Positions 24,225-33,959 of a stretch of 45,232 bases of DNA are shown here, piece after piece. Where the stretch lies: the NCBI GenBank assembly GCA_964421675.1, contig CAYQXV010000028.1, positions 1 through 45,232 of the forward strand. The letters are read 5' to 3'. The DNA comes from CALLPQ01 sp964421675. Lineage in GTDB: Bacteria > Pseudomonadota > Alphaproteobacteria > Caulobacterales > Parvularculaceae. Under the pieces are notes generated by a model, which searched no databases, was not told the DNA's origin, and saw only the letters and a program-made list of their open reading frames with translations. Each line of letters starts with the position of its first letter. Positions within the stretch are counted from its first letter, which is position 1. The position numbers were made by a program, and so were the translations under genes.

Positions 24225-24749
24225 ATGATGGCCAATTTTAAATATGCATTTTGCGCGTTGCTCGCAGCGGTATTTTTTACGGTCTCCTTCAGTGCATTTG
24301 GAAAGACTAATGTTCAGTCCGATAGCCCAATAGCAACCAATGCCGCGCCGCTTGTTTATGTGGTCAATTTCACCGCGGACTGGTGTCCAAACTGCCGGGT
24401 GCTTGATCCGCGTTTAGCCGAGGCAATGGCCGAGCTTAAAGGCGCACCAGTTGAGCAGGTCACGCTTGATATGACTGATGGCACAACCCGCGGTGAGAGT
24501 TTTGAGAAAGTCAACGGAACGCTGCTTGCCGGTGCCTATGGCGATCATGTGGGTGTCACCGGTCTGGTGATTATGGTTGCCGCCGATAGCGGTGAAAAAC
24601 TGACCTGTGCAACGCGGTTAATGACCGCCGGTGTTATTCGCGAAACGATTGAACAAGCCGTTGAACAAGTGCGCCGTGAGCAAGCGGGAAGCCGCACAAA
24701 TGACAGTCTGTTATGCCCGCCAGCAAACCGAAAAATTCGGGTTGATTAG
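24225..24749 (+). CDS. exported thioredoxin-like protein
   Basis: A predicted periplasmic thioredoxin-fold protein of 174 residues. A signal peptide (hydrophobic run FCALLAAVFFTVSFSAFG) is followed by the thioredoxin strand and active-site motif VVNFTADWCPNCRVLDPRLA. This CPNC pair resembles the redox site of DsbD-like and disulfide-handling domains. The rest (VEQVTLDMTDGTTRG and the Thr-Gly-Leu-Val strand where a cis-Pro is usual) departs from classical thioredoxin, and I do not see the cis-proline. ATG 24225 has an AAGGA site six bases upstream; the frame is open from a TTG at 24192. A role in thiol-disulfide exchange outside the cytoplasm is likely but its partner is unknown. Confidence 0.8.
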   Translation: MMANFKYAFCALLAAVFFTVSFSAFGKTNVQSDSPIATNAAPLVYVVNFTADWCPNCRVLDPRLAEAMAELKGAPVEQVTLDMTDGTTRGESFEKVNGTLLAGAYGDHVGVTGLVIMVAADSGEKLTCATRLMTAGVIRETIEQAVEQVRREQAGSRTNDSLLCPPANRKIRVD

Positions 24750-24794
24750 CGCGTGCACTGTCGCTGAGATTTGCTTACTGAAAAAGATTGCCTG

Positions 24795-25805
24795 CTAAAG
24801 AAATCCGACAATATCGCGCACTTCATCCAGGATCGGACTGGCAATTTCGCGTGCGCGATCTGCGCCCTTATTCAGGCTCTCTTCAAGAAAACCACGATCT
24901 TCTTTCAGTCTCGAAATTTCTGTGGTTATCGGCACCAATTTTTCAACGGTAAGCTCGGCAAGGGCGGGTTTAAAATCGCCAAATCCTTTTCCGGCAAATT
25001 GCGCTAACACCGATGCTTTGTCGGTATCGGCAAGCGCTGCGTAAATGCCAACCAGATTATCGGCTTCTGGCCGCTCTTTTAAATCTGCCGGATCTGCGGG
25101 CAGGGGTTCTGGATCAGTTTTGGCTTTGCGGATTTTTTTCGCCATCGTGTCCGCATCATCGGTGAGATTAATGCGCGACAAATCTGAAGGGTCCGACTTG
25201 GACATTTTTTTCGTTCCGTCCCGCAGCGACATTACCCGCGCGCCCGGCCCTTGGATCAAGGGTTCTGGCAGCGTGAAAAAATCGGGGACGTTAAAATCAT
25301 GATTAAATTTCGCGGCGATATCGCGTGATAGTTCCAGATGCTGCTTTTGGTCTTCACCAACCGGCACATGGGTTGCCCGGTAGGCGAGGATGTCGGCGGC
25401 TTGCAGAACGGGATAGGTGTACAATCCAACAGAGGCGCGCTGTTTATCTTTGCCCGCTTTGTCTTTGAACTGGGTCATACGGTCGAGCCAGCCAAGCCGG
25501 GCAACGCAATTGAAAATCCAGGCAAGCTCGCTATGTTCGCGCACCGCCGATTGATGAAACAAGATAGATTTATCCGGATCGATACCGCTGCCAATCAGGC
25601 TGGCGGCAAGATCAAGCGTATTGTTGCGCAGCGCTTGTGGGTCTTGCGCGACGGTAATCGCATGCAAATCAACGATGCAATATATGGTCTCAAAGGTGTC
25701 TTGCATGCGCACCCAATTGACCAGGGCGCCTAAATAATTTCCAAGCTGGACGGTACCCGTTGGTTGGATGCCGGAAAAAACGCGATTGGTAACGGGATTA
25801 GACAT
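24795..25805 (-). CDS. trpS: tryptophanyl-tRNA synthetase
   Basis: This class I synthetase charges tRNA-Trp. Family signatures are the HIGH-equivalent SGIQPTGTVQLGNYLGAL, the DLHAIT segment, the YPVLQAADILAYRATHVPVG tryptophan/ATP pocket and the KMSKS loop in GTKKMSKSDPSD. From ATG 25805 the protein has 336 residues, the normal size. The frame is open to 25832, but the AAGGA site seven bases before 25805 and the family start SNPVTNRVFSG favour 25805. It is the last gene of the mutS...glnD-murJ-trpS series. Confidence 0.96.
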   Translation of the reverse strand: MSNPVTNRVFSGIQPTGTVQLGNYLGALVNWVRMQDTFETIYCIVDLHAITVAQDPQALRNNTLDLAASLIGSGIDPDKSILFHQSAVREHSELAWIFNCVARLGWLDRMTQFKDKAGKDKQRASVGLYTYPVLQAADILAYRATHVPVGEDQKQHLELSRDIAAKFNHDFNVPDFFTLPEPLIQGPGARVMSLRDGTKKMSKSDPSDLSRINLTDDADTMAKKIRKAKTDPEPLPADPADLKERPEADNLVGIYAALADTDKASVLAQFAGKGFGDFKPALAELTVEKLVPITTEISRLKEDRGFLEESLNKGADRAREIASPILDEVRDIVGFL

Positions 25806-25856
25806 TTCAGGTCCTTGTTTAGGGGCAGGCACGAAGGAAATAGAGTGCGGCTCACC

Positions 25857-27443
25857 TTAGGGTGCGCGCGAGAACCATTCGCGGGGCCGCGCAGCGCCGG
25901 TAAGCAATGAGAGAATGCCATAAACGAGGAGGCCCGCAAGAGCAATCATAACAATGCCCAGCCAATCGCGCCCGAGAAAAAACGATGCTGCTTGTTCTCG
26001 ATACGGAAGGAGTAGGGTCAATGCATAGGCCATCAGCGCGCTTGCGATCATTATCCGCCCAATGCGGCTAATCAGGCGAAGATCGGGCTGGAAATAGTCA
26101 ACGCGCCACAGCTTTTGCGCGAGCAATGTCACCTGAAACCAGGCGGCAATCGAGGTTGATAGGGCGACTGCCAAAAATCCAAGTTTCGGGAATAGGGCCA
26201 GCGCCAGAACGGTGTTCACAAAAATCGCTATAAGGGCATAAACCATCGGCGTGCGTGTATCTTCGCGGGCAAAAAATGCCGGTGAGAAGACTTTCAACAA
26301 GACAAAGGCGGGCAGGCCAATGCCGAACAAGGCGAGCGCACTGCCGGTTTTTGCAACATCATCGACATTAAATGCGGAGCCATTAACGCCGAACAGGCCA
26401 AGGGCTTCCCCGGCAAGGCCCCGATAGAGCGCATCACAGATGGGCGCGGCCATGACCAAAAAGGCCGCCGCCGCGGGCAGGCAGAAAAACACCGCAACCT
26501 CAACAGCGCGGTTTAACATGCGCCGCGCATCTTGCGGGTTCTCGCTTTTCACCGCGCGCGAAAGGTTTGGCAATAACACGCTGCCCAGCGCAATACCGAT
26601 AACCGCAAGCGGAAGCTGATAAAGGGCATCGGCGTTCATCAACCAGGAAACAGCGCCCGGCTGCTGGCTGGCGATGTTAGTGCCGATGATCAAGTTGATT
26701 TGCAGTGCCCCGGCGCTAATGAAGCCGGGTGTGCCTAAAATTAACAGCCGTTTTACATCGGGCGTTAGCCTTGGGCGGCGCAGCTTCAGGGTAAAATTTT
26801 GCCGCGCAGCGCCCCATACTAATAATAAGAGTTGTAGAATACCGCCGATAAACACAGCCCATGCGGCGGCCATGCCGGTCACCTCGACACCGGACTTTGC
26901 GAACAACAAAACCCCGCTTATCAGGCATATATTTAACAAGAGCGGCGCACCGGCAGAGGCGGTAAATCGATTGAATGAATTTAAAATCCCGCTGAGCAAG
27001 CCAACAATCGACATAAACGCCAGATAGGGAAACATGATCCGTGTGTAGAGGGTTGTCAGGGCAAATTTGTCAGGATCAACCTCAAACCCGCTGGCCAGTA
27101 ACCAGACAAAAGCGGGGGCAAAAATTTCAACGATGATGGTCAACAAGGTCAGAATAAAAATCAAACCCGCCATTACATCTTCGGCAAAGCGCCGGGCATC
27201 GTCGCGCGATTGAATAGAGCGCGCCTGAAACATCGGGATGAAGGCGGCGTGAAATGCCCCTTCAGCAAACAGCCTGCGAAACATATTAGGCAGGCGAAAG
27301 GCGGCCCAGAACGCATCGGCAACGGGATTGCCGCCCGCCCCAATCACCCCGGCAATAAGGATTTGACGCACAAAGCCAAGAAGCCGGCTGAGCATCGTCA
27401 TTCCCGATACAGTTGCCAGCGATTTTAAGAGCGAACTGCCCAT
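25857..27443 (-). CDS. murJ: lipid II flippase MurJ
   Basis: MurJ (MviN) moves lipid-linked peptidoglycan precursor across the inner membrane. The product has about 14 hydrophobic helices. The conserved start is GSSLLKSLATVSGMTMLSRL, followed by GFVRQILIAGVIGAGG and DAFWAAFRLPNMFRRLFAEG. The arginines in NMFRRLFAEG line the substrate cavity. Starting at ATG 27443 gives 528 residues; an upstream in-frame GTG at 27467 is possible. An AGAAAGACGG stretch precedes the ATG. It lies 54 bases after glnD and 51 before trpS, the usual alphaproteobacterial order. Confidence 0.95.
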   Translation of the reverse strand: MGSSLLKSLATVSGMTMLSRLLGFVRQILIAGVIGAGGNPVADAFWAAFRLPNMFRRLFAEGAFHAAFIPMFQARSIQSRDDARRFAEDVMAGLIFILTLLTIIVEIFAPAFVWLLASGFEVDPDKFALTTLYTRIMFPYLAFMSIVGLLSGILNSFNRFTASAGAPLLLNICLISGVLLFAKSGVEVTGMAAAWAVFIGGILQLLLLVWGAARQNFTLKLRRPRLTPDVKRLLILGTPGFISAGALQINLIIGTNIASQQPGAVSWLMNADALYQLPLAVIGIALGSVLLPNLSRAVKSENPQDARRMLNRAVEVAVFFCLPAAAAFLVMAAPICDALYRGLAGEALGLFGVNGSAFNVDDVAKTGSALALFGIGLPAFVLLKVFSPAFFAREDTRTPMVYALIAIFVNTVLALALFPKLGFLAVALSTSIAAWFQVTLLAQKLWRVDYFQPDLRLISRIGRIMIASALMAYALTLLLPYREQAASFFLGRDWLGIVMIALAGLLVYGILSLLTGAARPREWFSRAP

Positions 27444-27497
27444 ATCCGTCTTTCTGTTAGCCCGCACAAAAGTGGCGATCTATCCTGCCAGTGGTAG

Positions 27498-30230
27498 CTA
27501 GATTTCGTCCGCGGTGCCAGTGCTGAGGACATTGTATAATCGCCGCTCGATGGATTGCAGCCGTCGTTTATTGGTGATTTTGTAGCCGGGGGCATCTTGC
27601 AGGTAAAATGTGTCGACAGCGCGCTCGCCAAATGTCGCAACATGCGCGGAGCGCACAATCACCCCGATTTCGGTCAGGGCACGGGTGAGCTGGAATAACA
27701 GGCCGGGCCGGTCAAGGCCGACCGCTTCAACAACCAGACATTCATCGGACGCAGTTTGATCAAGGGTCACTGACGGGGTCACCGAAAAAATTGGACGCCG
27801 ATCACCGAGCCGCCGGGACAGCTTTGGCGGGCTGGGTTTTTCTCGCACCGCAGACAATAAGGCCTCGTGAACGCGCCGCGCCATGGCAGGGTCGTTTAAG
27901 GCTTGTCCATCAAGTGATTGCACAAGAAATATATCGATAATTTTATTATCACTGGTTGTCGTTGCCTGCACACCGAGGAGGGAAAGACCGAGCCCCGCAA
28001 TGACGCCCGCACAATCGGTAAGCAAGCCATCTCTATCGGTGCCAAAAACGGCCGCTTCAATAGTGCCATCATCTTTCAGGGTTGCACTGACGGCAGCGTC
28101 CAGTCCATTGCGAATTGCGTTGCGCATGATCGGCGCAAACCGAACCCAAAAATCGGGCTGGATCATATGCAAGGATGTTTGATCGAGTTGGCCCAATAGC
28201 CAATTTTTTTCTGTTTTGGTCCAGTCGGTCAGCGCATTGCCAATATTTTGGCGTGCGGCCGCCTCGCGTCTGTCGAGCTCTTCTTGCAGGGCCTCAGGGC
28301 CATTTTCGAGGCGTATGGTGGCCACCTCATATAACATGCGCAAAAACCCGCGCATTCTTCCGTCCCAGGAATGAATATCAACGACTTTCAAATGGCAAAC
28401 AGTGACAATCAATAAAAGCTTTAACCGAGAGGGAGAGTGAATATCTTTGCAAAATTGCTCAATGGTTTTGGGATCGACAAGATTGCGTTGCTCAATGGTC
28501 TTGATCATCAAGGTGCGATTGGCGCTGGCCCAGCCAATATCGGACGCGGCCTGCGGGCTAACGCCCATGCGTTTGGTGATGCGCGCGATTAATTGCGCGG
28601 CGCGTTCTTTGTCGCGGTCCTTTGCGGTCCAGATAATTTCATGAAACATGACGGCGAGATAATAGGGATAAGGGTCTTCGGCATTTTCCATAATTTGCGA
28701 GGAAATGGGGTGCTCATCGCGTGCATTGCCGCGCGTGATTGTGTGCAATTCCTCCATTGCCTGGAGAATTTGTTCATCCAGCGTGAAGCGGCGATAAAGA
28801 CCATAGTCAATACGCCCGGCGATGCGGCCAAAAGCGGGAATGAACCGGTTTAACAATCCGGTTTCGCCCATAATGCGCAAGGTTTTGATCAGCGATGTGG
28901 CTGACAATATAAGCGCGCGAAAAAGGGCATTTATATCGTCATCTTCGCGGGTTTTTTTGTCGAGCGCGCGCACATTTTTCTTAATCAGACTCAGCGCATC
29001 GGGATGAACATCAAAGCGGTCCTGCCTGGAAAACGCGTAGACTAATCGGAACCAGTCGATTGGCTTTGTGCGGGCTTTGGCGCGATTTTCAAAATCAATT
29101 CGCCCATGTTTAAGTTTAAAATTCGGGGTCCCTTTTATGCCATCGGTGAGTAATTTTTTCGGCAAGGATGCAGGAAGTCGAGGCAGGCGCTTGGTATTTT
29201 GTTCTTCAAGGCGCGCGCAAAATACGCGGGTTAGCTGTCCAATTTCACTGGTGGTCACAAAGTAATGGCGCATTAAACGCTCTGCGGGCTGCATGGACGG
29301 GCGCTCGGCATAGGACAATTTTTCAGCAATGTCCGGCTGGATATCAAATGATAAGCGATTATCATCAGAGCGGCGCTGTAAATGCAGGGCGCCGCGAATT
29401 GTCATTAAAATCCGGTGCGCGCGTAAATATGCTTTATAATTATCGTCATCAAAGACCGGTCGGCGCGGTGCTGTCTCATCAATGGGCGCGCCATAGACAT
29501 ATCGATAAAGCCATCCAATGGTATGCAGATCGCGCAAGCCGCCTTTGCCATCTTTGACATCGGGCTCCACCAAAAATCTTGATTCAAAAAATGTTTTGTG
29601 GCGCAAATCTTGTTCGTTTAATTTCGCGGCAACAAATTCCTGAATTGTTTTTTTTCGTAATTTTTCAAACCGCGTTTGAAACTCTTCATAGAGTTTGACA
29701 TTGCCCGCCAGATAGCGCGCTTCCAACCAAGCGGTGCGGCCGGTAAAATCGTCCTTGGCAAAACTGATCGCACTTTCCGGGGTGTGAACGGAATGGCCAA
29801 CTTTCATCCCGCTATCCCAAAGCGGGTAGAGGATCGCATTAATATCGTCGCGCACGCGGTCTTCTTGGCCGGGCTTGTGCAACAATAAAAGATCAATATC
29901 AGAATAGGGCGCCAAATCGCTTCGCCCATATCCGCCAACCGCAACAATGCAAAAGGGAGGGGCATCTTTTGTCGATGCGGATTTTCGAAAATCAAACAGG
30001 GTACGGATAATCTGATCCACAAGCCCCGAAAGGCGTTTGGCATAAACATCACCGCGCGGCCATCGCACGGCGGCTGCGACCCGGGCATCATCAATGATTT
30101 CGCGTAGTAAAGGCCCGGCGGCCCCATATTGCTGGCCGGTTTGTTCCGTTACCAGCGTTGTTTTTAATGCCTGGCTAATATTACCAGGGGCCAGCCAGTC
30201 CGTATCAGGGGATTTTTTTTTGCTGGCCAT
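27498..30230 (-). CDS. glnD: PII uridylyltransferase GlnD with degenerate HD domain
   Basis: GlnD uridylylates PII proteins in nitrogen shortage and normally removes UMP in excess. The 910-residue length is normal. The nucleotidyltransferase motif VGGYGRSDLAPYSDIDLLLL is intact. Two ACT domains near the C-terminus (TIEAAVFGTDRDGLLTDCAG and CLVVEAVGLDRPGLLFQL) sense glutamine. The HD domain is not intact. The first ligand His (VDEH in others) is Gln487. The HD pair is His530-Glu531. The region usually GDHS reads RDKER. The QHLLM His is Arg, and the late Asp is His in TVCHLKV. UMP-removing activity is therefore probably lost or weak. The gene starts 9 bases after the Sel1 gene and precedes murJ, so an operon is likely. 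Confidence 0.93.
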   Translation of the reverse strand: MASKKKSPDTDWLAPGNISQALKTTLVTEQTGQQYGAAGPLLREIIDDARVAAAVRWPRGDVYAKRLSGLVDQIIRTLFDFRKSASTKDAPPFCIVAVGGYGRSDLAPYSDIDLLLLHKPGQEDRVRDDINAILYPLWDSGMKVGHSVHTPESAISFAKDDFTGRTAWLEARYLAGNVKLYEEFQTRFEKLRKKTIQEFVAAKLNEQDLRHKTFFESRFLVEPDVKDGKGGLRDLHTIGWLYRYVYGAPIDETAPRRPVFDDDNYKAYLRAHRILMTIRGALHLQRRSDDNRLSFDIQPDIAEKLSYAERPSMQPAERLMRHYFVTTSEIGQLTRVFCARLEEQNTKRLPRLPASLPKKLLTDGIKGTPNFKLKHGRIDFENRAKARTKPIDWFRLVYAFSRQDRFDVHPDALSLIKKNVRALDKKTREDDDINALFRALILSATSLIKTLRIMGETGLLNRFIPAFGRIAGRIDYGLYRRFTLDEQILQAMEELHTITRGNARDEHPISSQIMENAEDPYPYYLAVMFHEIIWTAKDRDKERAAQLIARITKRMGVSPQAASDIGWASANRTLMIKTIEQRNLVDPKTIEQFCKDIHSPSRLKLLLIVTVCHLKVVDIHSWDGRMRGFLRMLYEVATIRLENGPEALQEELDRREAAARQNIGNALTDWTKTEKNWLLGQLDQTSLHMIQPDFWVRFAPIMRNAIRNGLDAAVSATLKDDGTIEAAVFGTDRDGLLTDCAGVIAGLGLSLLGVQATTTSDNKIIDIFLVQSLDGQALNDPAMARRVHEALLSAVREKPSPPKLSRRLGDRRPIFSVTPSVTLDQTASDECLVVEAVGLDRPGLLFQLTRALTEIGVIVRSAHVATFGERAVDTFYLQDAPGYKITNKRRLQSIERRLYNVLSTGTADEI

Positions 30231-30238
30231 GGGACGTT

Positions 30239-30988
30239 TTAAAGACCGCTGGAAGAATGTCGCGCCGAGACGGGCCTGCCGAGCCTGCTCAAGGTAATGG
30301 CCGCTCCGGCATGTCCGTTACGCGCGGCTATGGTGCACCAGTGGCGGGCTTTGCGCAGATTTGCCTGAGCGCTATTTGGATCTGCGTGAATGTTACACAG
30401 ATTGTTTTGCGCCTCTCTTTTATTGGGGTAGGCATCATGGTCGGTACGCGCCACCAGCACCAACCAATAAATTGACTTATCGAGGGAGGGGGGAACATCC
30501 TCGCCAAGCCGATAGCGTTCTGCAAGCCGCCACGCCATTACCGGATCGCCTCCCTTTGCAAGCGCGGTTTCAATCTCGATTAACCGATCAACGGACGGGG
30601 TTGGTGTTTTGCCGCTCGCCATGCGTTCATTCAATATCAACAGAGCAATGCGGTCGCCATTGAGCGCGGCATTATATAATCGCTCCAGCCCGATTGATTG
30701 CGCGGCGGGGTCGCCGGAACGCTCCACCATCAGCAAGCCGGTAATGCGCAATGCTTTGGGATGATCGTTTTGGGCGAAGGGCTCTAACAGCGATAAGGCC
30801 TGATCATAGTCGCCGTCTTTATAGGCATCAAACCCCTGTTCAAGCGTCAATTGAGCTGATGAGCGCGCAAGCGTGCGGCTTTCAATAGTGGGGGTGTTGG
30901 CTAGCTGAGTTGGCGCACATCCGCTTACAACGCACGCGCTTACAGCACATGCCAAGCTTATCAGGATAGCGCTTAAAGATTTGCCCAT
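30239..30988 (-). CDS. Sel1/TPR-like repeat lipoprotein
   Basis: A predicted envelope lipoprotein of 249 residues. The signal peptide ends in VVSGC (lipid Cys24). Helical repeats of the Sel1/TPR class follow, visible in LEQGFDAYKDGDYDQALSLL, ALLILNERMASGKTPTPSVD, AWRLAERYRLGEDVPPSLDK and the final ARHWCTIAARNGHAGAAITL. Such repeats bind other proteins. The stop is 8 bases before the glnD start, so the two are probably co-transcribed and coupled. The specific partner is unknown. Confidence 0.82.
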   Translation of the reverse strand: MGKSLSAILISLACAVSACVVSGCAPTQLANTPTIESRTLARSSAQLTLEQGFDAYKDGDYDQALSLLEPFAQNDHPKALRITGLLMVERSGDPAAQSIGLERLYNAALNGDRIALLILNERMASGKTPTPSVDRLIEIETALAKGGDPVMAWRLAERYRLGEDVPPSLDKSIYWLVLVARTDHDAYPNKREAQNNLCNIHADPNSAQANLRKARHWCTIAARNGHAGAAITLSRLGRPVSARHSSSGL

Positions 30989-31039
30989 TTTGAAGCGACA
31001 CCCGGCTTTAACGTAGGATTAAATAACAAAGCTGGTTCG

Positions 31040-33871
31040 TCATATATCATCGCTATGTCTTTTCAACTGATAAAGTGCCTCTAGCGCCTCGCGGGGGGTG
31101 AGTCGGTCAGGGTCAATATCATCCAGCGCTTTTTTAAGGGCCGAATCGGGCGTTATTTGCGGGGTTGGCTCGCTATCGAGCGCGGCAAAAAGGGGAAGTG
31201 ATTCGAGCGAATTTTGCTCTTCCTTGCGGCTTTCCAGCATGGCCAGCACTTCATTGGCCCGGTTGACGACCGCATCGGGGAGCCCTGCCAATCGACCCAC
31301 TGCAACGCCGTAAGACCGGTCTGCCGTGCCCGGCCCAACATCATGTAAGAACACCACATCGCCTTTCCATTCGCGCACCTGCATGGAGACATTGCGCAGC
31401 CGCGCGAGGCGTTGGTCGAGCGCGGTTAACTCATGATAGTGCGTGGCGAACAAGCCGCGACAGCGATTGCGATCATGGAGATGTTCAACCGCCGCCCAGG
31501 CAATGGAAAGCCCATCAAAGGTTGAGGTGCCGCGGCCAATTTCATCAAGGATGACAATCGCGCGCTCGCCTGCCTGATTGAGGATGGCGGCGGTCTCGAC
31601 CATTTCAACCATAAAGGTGGACCGGCCCCGCGCGAGATCATCACTGGCCCCAACGCGGCTAAACAATCGATCGGCAACACCGAGATGGCATGAGGTTGCG
31701 GGCACATAACCGCCCGCTTGGGCGATGATGGCGATAAGCGCGTTCTGGCGCAAGAATGTAGATTTACCGGCCATGTTCGGGCCAGTAACAAGCCATAAAT
31801 GGGCCTGATCATCCTCGCTCAATGTGCAATCATTCGCGATAAATGGCGTGCCCTCTTTTTTAAGGGCCGTTTCAACAACCGGGTGGCGCGCGCCAACAAT
31901 TGTAAACGCCAAACTATTATCGATTTGCGGCCTGATATAGTTTTCCTCAACGGCCAGCCGAGCAAAGCCTTGGGCAACATCAATATTTGCGATGGCAGCG
32001 GCGGCCTTGCGGATCGCATCTGATTTTTCGCTAACGGCGCCAACAAGCTCTTCATAAAGATCAAGTTCGCGGGCAAGGGCTTCATCTCTTGCCCTAGAAA
32101 TGCGCGAATCCAGATCTGCAAGTTCGCCGGTGGTAAACCGCACGGCGCTCGCCAATGTCTGGCGATGAATAAAGGTCTCCGCATGATCGCCGGTTAAAAG
32201 CCGGTCACCATGACTGGGCGGGACCTCAACAAAAAAGCCGAGCACATTATTCTGGCGAACTTTGAGGGCTTTCACGCCGGTAAGATCGCGATATTGGGCT
32301 TCGAGCCCGGCAATGACCCGGCGCGATTCATCACGCAGCTTGCACACTTCATCGAGCGCGGGATCATATCCTTTTTCGATAAAACCGCCATCGCGCGCAA
32401 GCATGGGAACGTCGGGTTGCAGCGATTTTGTCAGTAGAGAGATTAATGCAGAAAAGCCGTTATCATCAACGCCGTCAAGATCGCGCAAGGCTGCGCCAAG
32501 ATTGTGAGGTAGGGGACCAGCTGCTTGCGGCCCCTTTGCGGCTTCATCAATGATTGCAGCGAGCGAGCGCGCACCCTGTAGCCCTGTACGAATAGCCAAT
32601 AAATCGCGCGGCCCCCCGCGATCAAGCAAGAGCCGCGACAAGGCCCGCGCCATATCAGGGACCGCCTTTAGGGCCTCGCGCAGTGGCGTAAGGCATTGAT
32701 CATTGGCAAGAAAAAACGCCACCTCATCTTGTCGCTGAATAATTGCCTCGACATTGATCAGCGGGGCGGCAATGCGCGCGCCTAATGTTCTTGCTCCTGG
32801 CCCGGTAAGGGTGCGATCGATTGTTGCAACCAGTGAGCCTTTTCTTGCCCCGCTTTGGGTTCTTTCAATTTCAAGAGAGGTTCTGGTCGCCGCATCAATC
32901 GCCATGCTGGTCTCGGCGGTGTCGCGGCGCGGGCGCAACAATGCAGCTTTGCGCCCGGCCTGTGTCAATTCAATATAGGAAATCGCAGCGCCCATTGCCG
33001 AAATGTCAGCGCGATCAAAAACACCCAGCCCATCGGTCGATTGAATATCAAAACATTCAAGGAGTGTTCGTTCTGCATGTTTGCTGGAGAAAATGCGCGC
33101 CGGTTGGCGGGTTAATTGCGTGCCTTGACCAAGCTCGTCAAGAATTGCCATCCAGTCTGCGGGTAGATTATCAGTGTCAGGAACAAGTAATTCTGACAGG
33201 GGCAAGCTTGCAAGATCAGATTTTACCGATTGCGCGCTGGTTGCGCGCACGAAAAATTCGCCCGTTGATACATCTACGCAGGCAATGGCGGCGTCCATGC
33301 CATTGCCAATGATTGCAAGACTGGCGAGATAATTATTATTGCGCGCATCTAAAAGCGATTCCTCGGTCAGCGTGCCGGGGGTGACGATGCGCACAATATC
33401 GCGCTCGACGACCGACTTTGCGCCGCGTTTTTTCGCCTCTTGCGGGGTTTCTACCTGTTCGCAAATGGCGACCGAAAATCCCTGCCGGATGAGCCGCGCA
33501 AGATAATTTTCATAGGCATGAAACGGCACGCCGCACATTGGGATATCCGCACCCTGATGTTTTCCGCGTTTCGTTAAGGTGATATCAAGCGCGCCAGCGG
33601 CCTGCGTTGCATCGTCAAAAAACAATTCGTAAAAATCACCCATCCGAAAGAACAGCAAAGCATCGGGAACGCGCGCCTTAATCGACAGGAATTGCGCCAT
33701 GACCGGCGTTGGGCCGTCCTTGGCCGCGGCCGCCGATTTTTTTACCGAAATTTTAGCGGGTGTTTTTGAGGGAGCATCGCTGGCCGATCCATTGCTCTCA
33801 TCGGCCTCACCATTTACGGCGGGGCCCGGGGTTCTGGCGGAATTTGACCCAGTGGCAATGGTGTGTTTCAC
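31040..33871 (-). CDS. mutS: DNA mismatch repair protein MutS
   Basis: MutS recognises mispaired bases and starts mismatch repair with MutL. The mismatch-binding motif is in FFRMGDFYELFFDDA (Phe-Tyr-Glu). The connector, lever and clamp regions follow. The ATPase domain has Walker A TGPNMAGKSTFLRQ and later ILDEIGRGTSTFDGLSIAWA. The frame starts at a TTG (33883); I chose the GTG at 33871 because GAGAGA precedes it. About 60 residues of Ala/Ser/Lys-rich sequence come before the usual N-terminus (PVMAQFLSIKARVPD), so the true start may even lie further in. It diverges from a metallopeptidase gene. Confidence 0.95.
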   Translation of the reverse strand: MKHTIATGSNSARTPGPAVNGEADESNGSASDAPSKTPAKISVKKSAAAAKDGPTPVMAQFLSIKARVPDALLFFRMGDFYELFFDDATQAAGALDITLTKRGKHQGADIPMCGVPFHAYENYLARLIRQGFSVAICEQVETPQEAKKRGAKSVVERDIVRIVTPGTLTEESLLDARNNNYLASLAIIGNGMDAAIACVDVSTGEFFVRATSAQSVKSDLASLPLSELLVPDTDNLPADWMAILDELGQGTQLTRQPARIFSSKHAERTLLECFDIQSTDGLGVFDRADISAMGAAISYIELTQAGRKAALLRPRRDTAETSMAIDAATRTSLEIERTQSGARKGSLVATIDRTLTGPGARTLGARIAAPLINVEAIIQRQDEVAFFLANDQCLTPLREALKAVPDMARALSRLLLDRGGPRDLLAIRTGLQGARSLAAIIDEAAKGPQAAGPLPHNLGAALRDLDGVDDNGFSALISLLTKSLQPDVPMLARDGGFIEKGYDPALDEVCKLRDESRRVIAGLEAQYRDLTGVKALKVRQNNVLGFFVEVPPSHGDRLLTGDHAETFIHRQTLASAVRFTTGELADLDSRISRARDEALARELDLYEELVGAVSEKSDAIRKAAAAIANIDVAQGFARLAVEENYIRPQIDNSLAFTIVGARHPVVETALKKEGTPFIANDCTLSEDDQAHLWLVTGPNMAGKSTFLRQNALIAIIAQAGGYVPATSCHLGVADRLFSRVGASDDLARGRSTFMVEMVETAAILNQAGERAIVILDEIGRGTSTFDGLSIAWAAVEHLHDRNRCRGLFATHYHELTALDQRLARLRNVSMQVREWKGDVVFLHDVGPGTADRSYGVAVGRLAGLPDAVVNRANEVLAMLESRKEEQNSLESLPLFAALDSEPTPQITPDSALKKALDDIDPDRLTPREALEALYQLKRHSDDI

Positions 33872-33959
33872 AATTTCTCTCAACGCTTCTATACTTATCG
33901 TTCTAAGTTGCGATTGTGTGCGGTGTAAAGGTGCATATCAGGGGAGTGGGCCGGGATAA

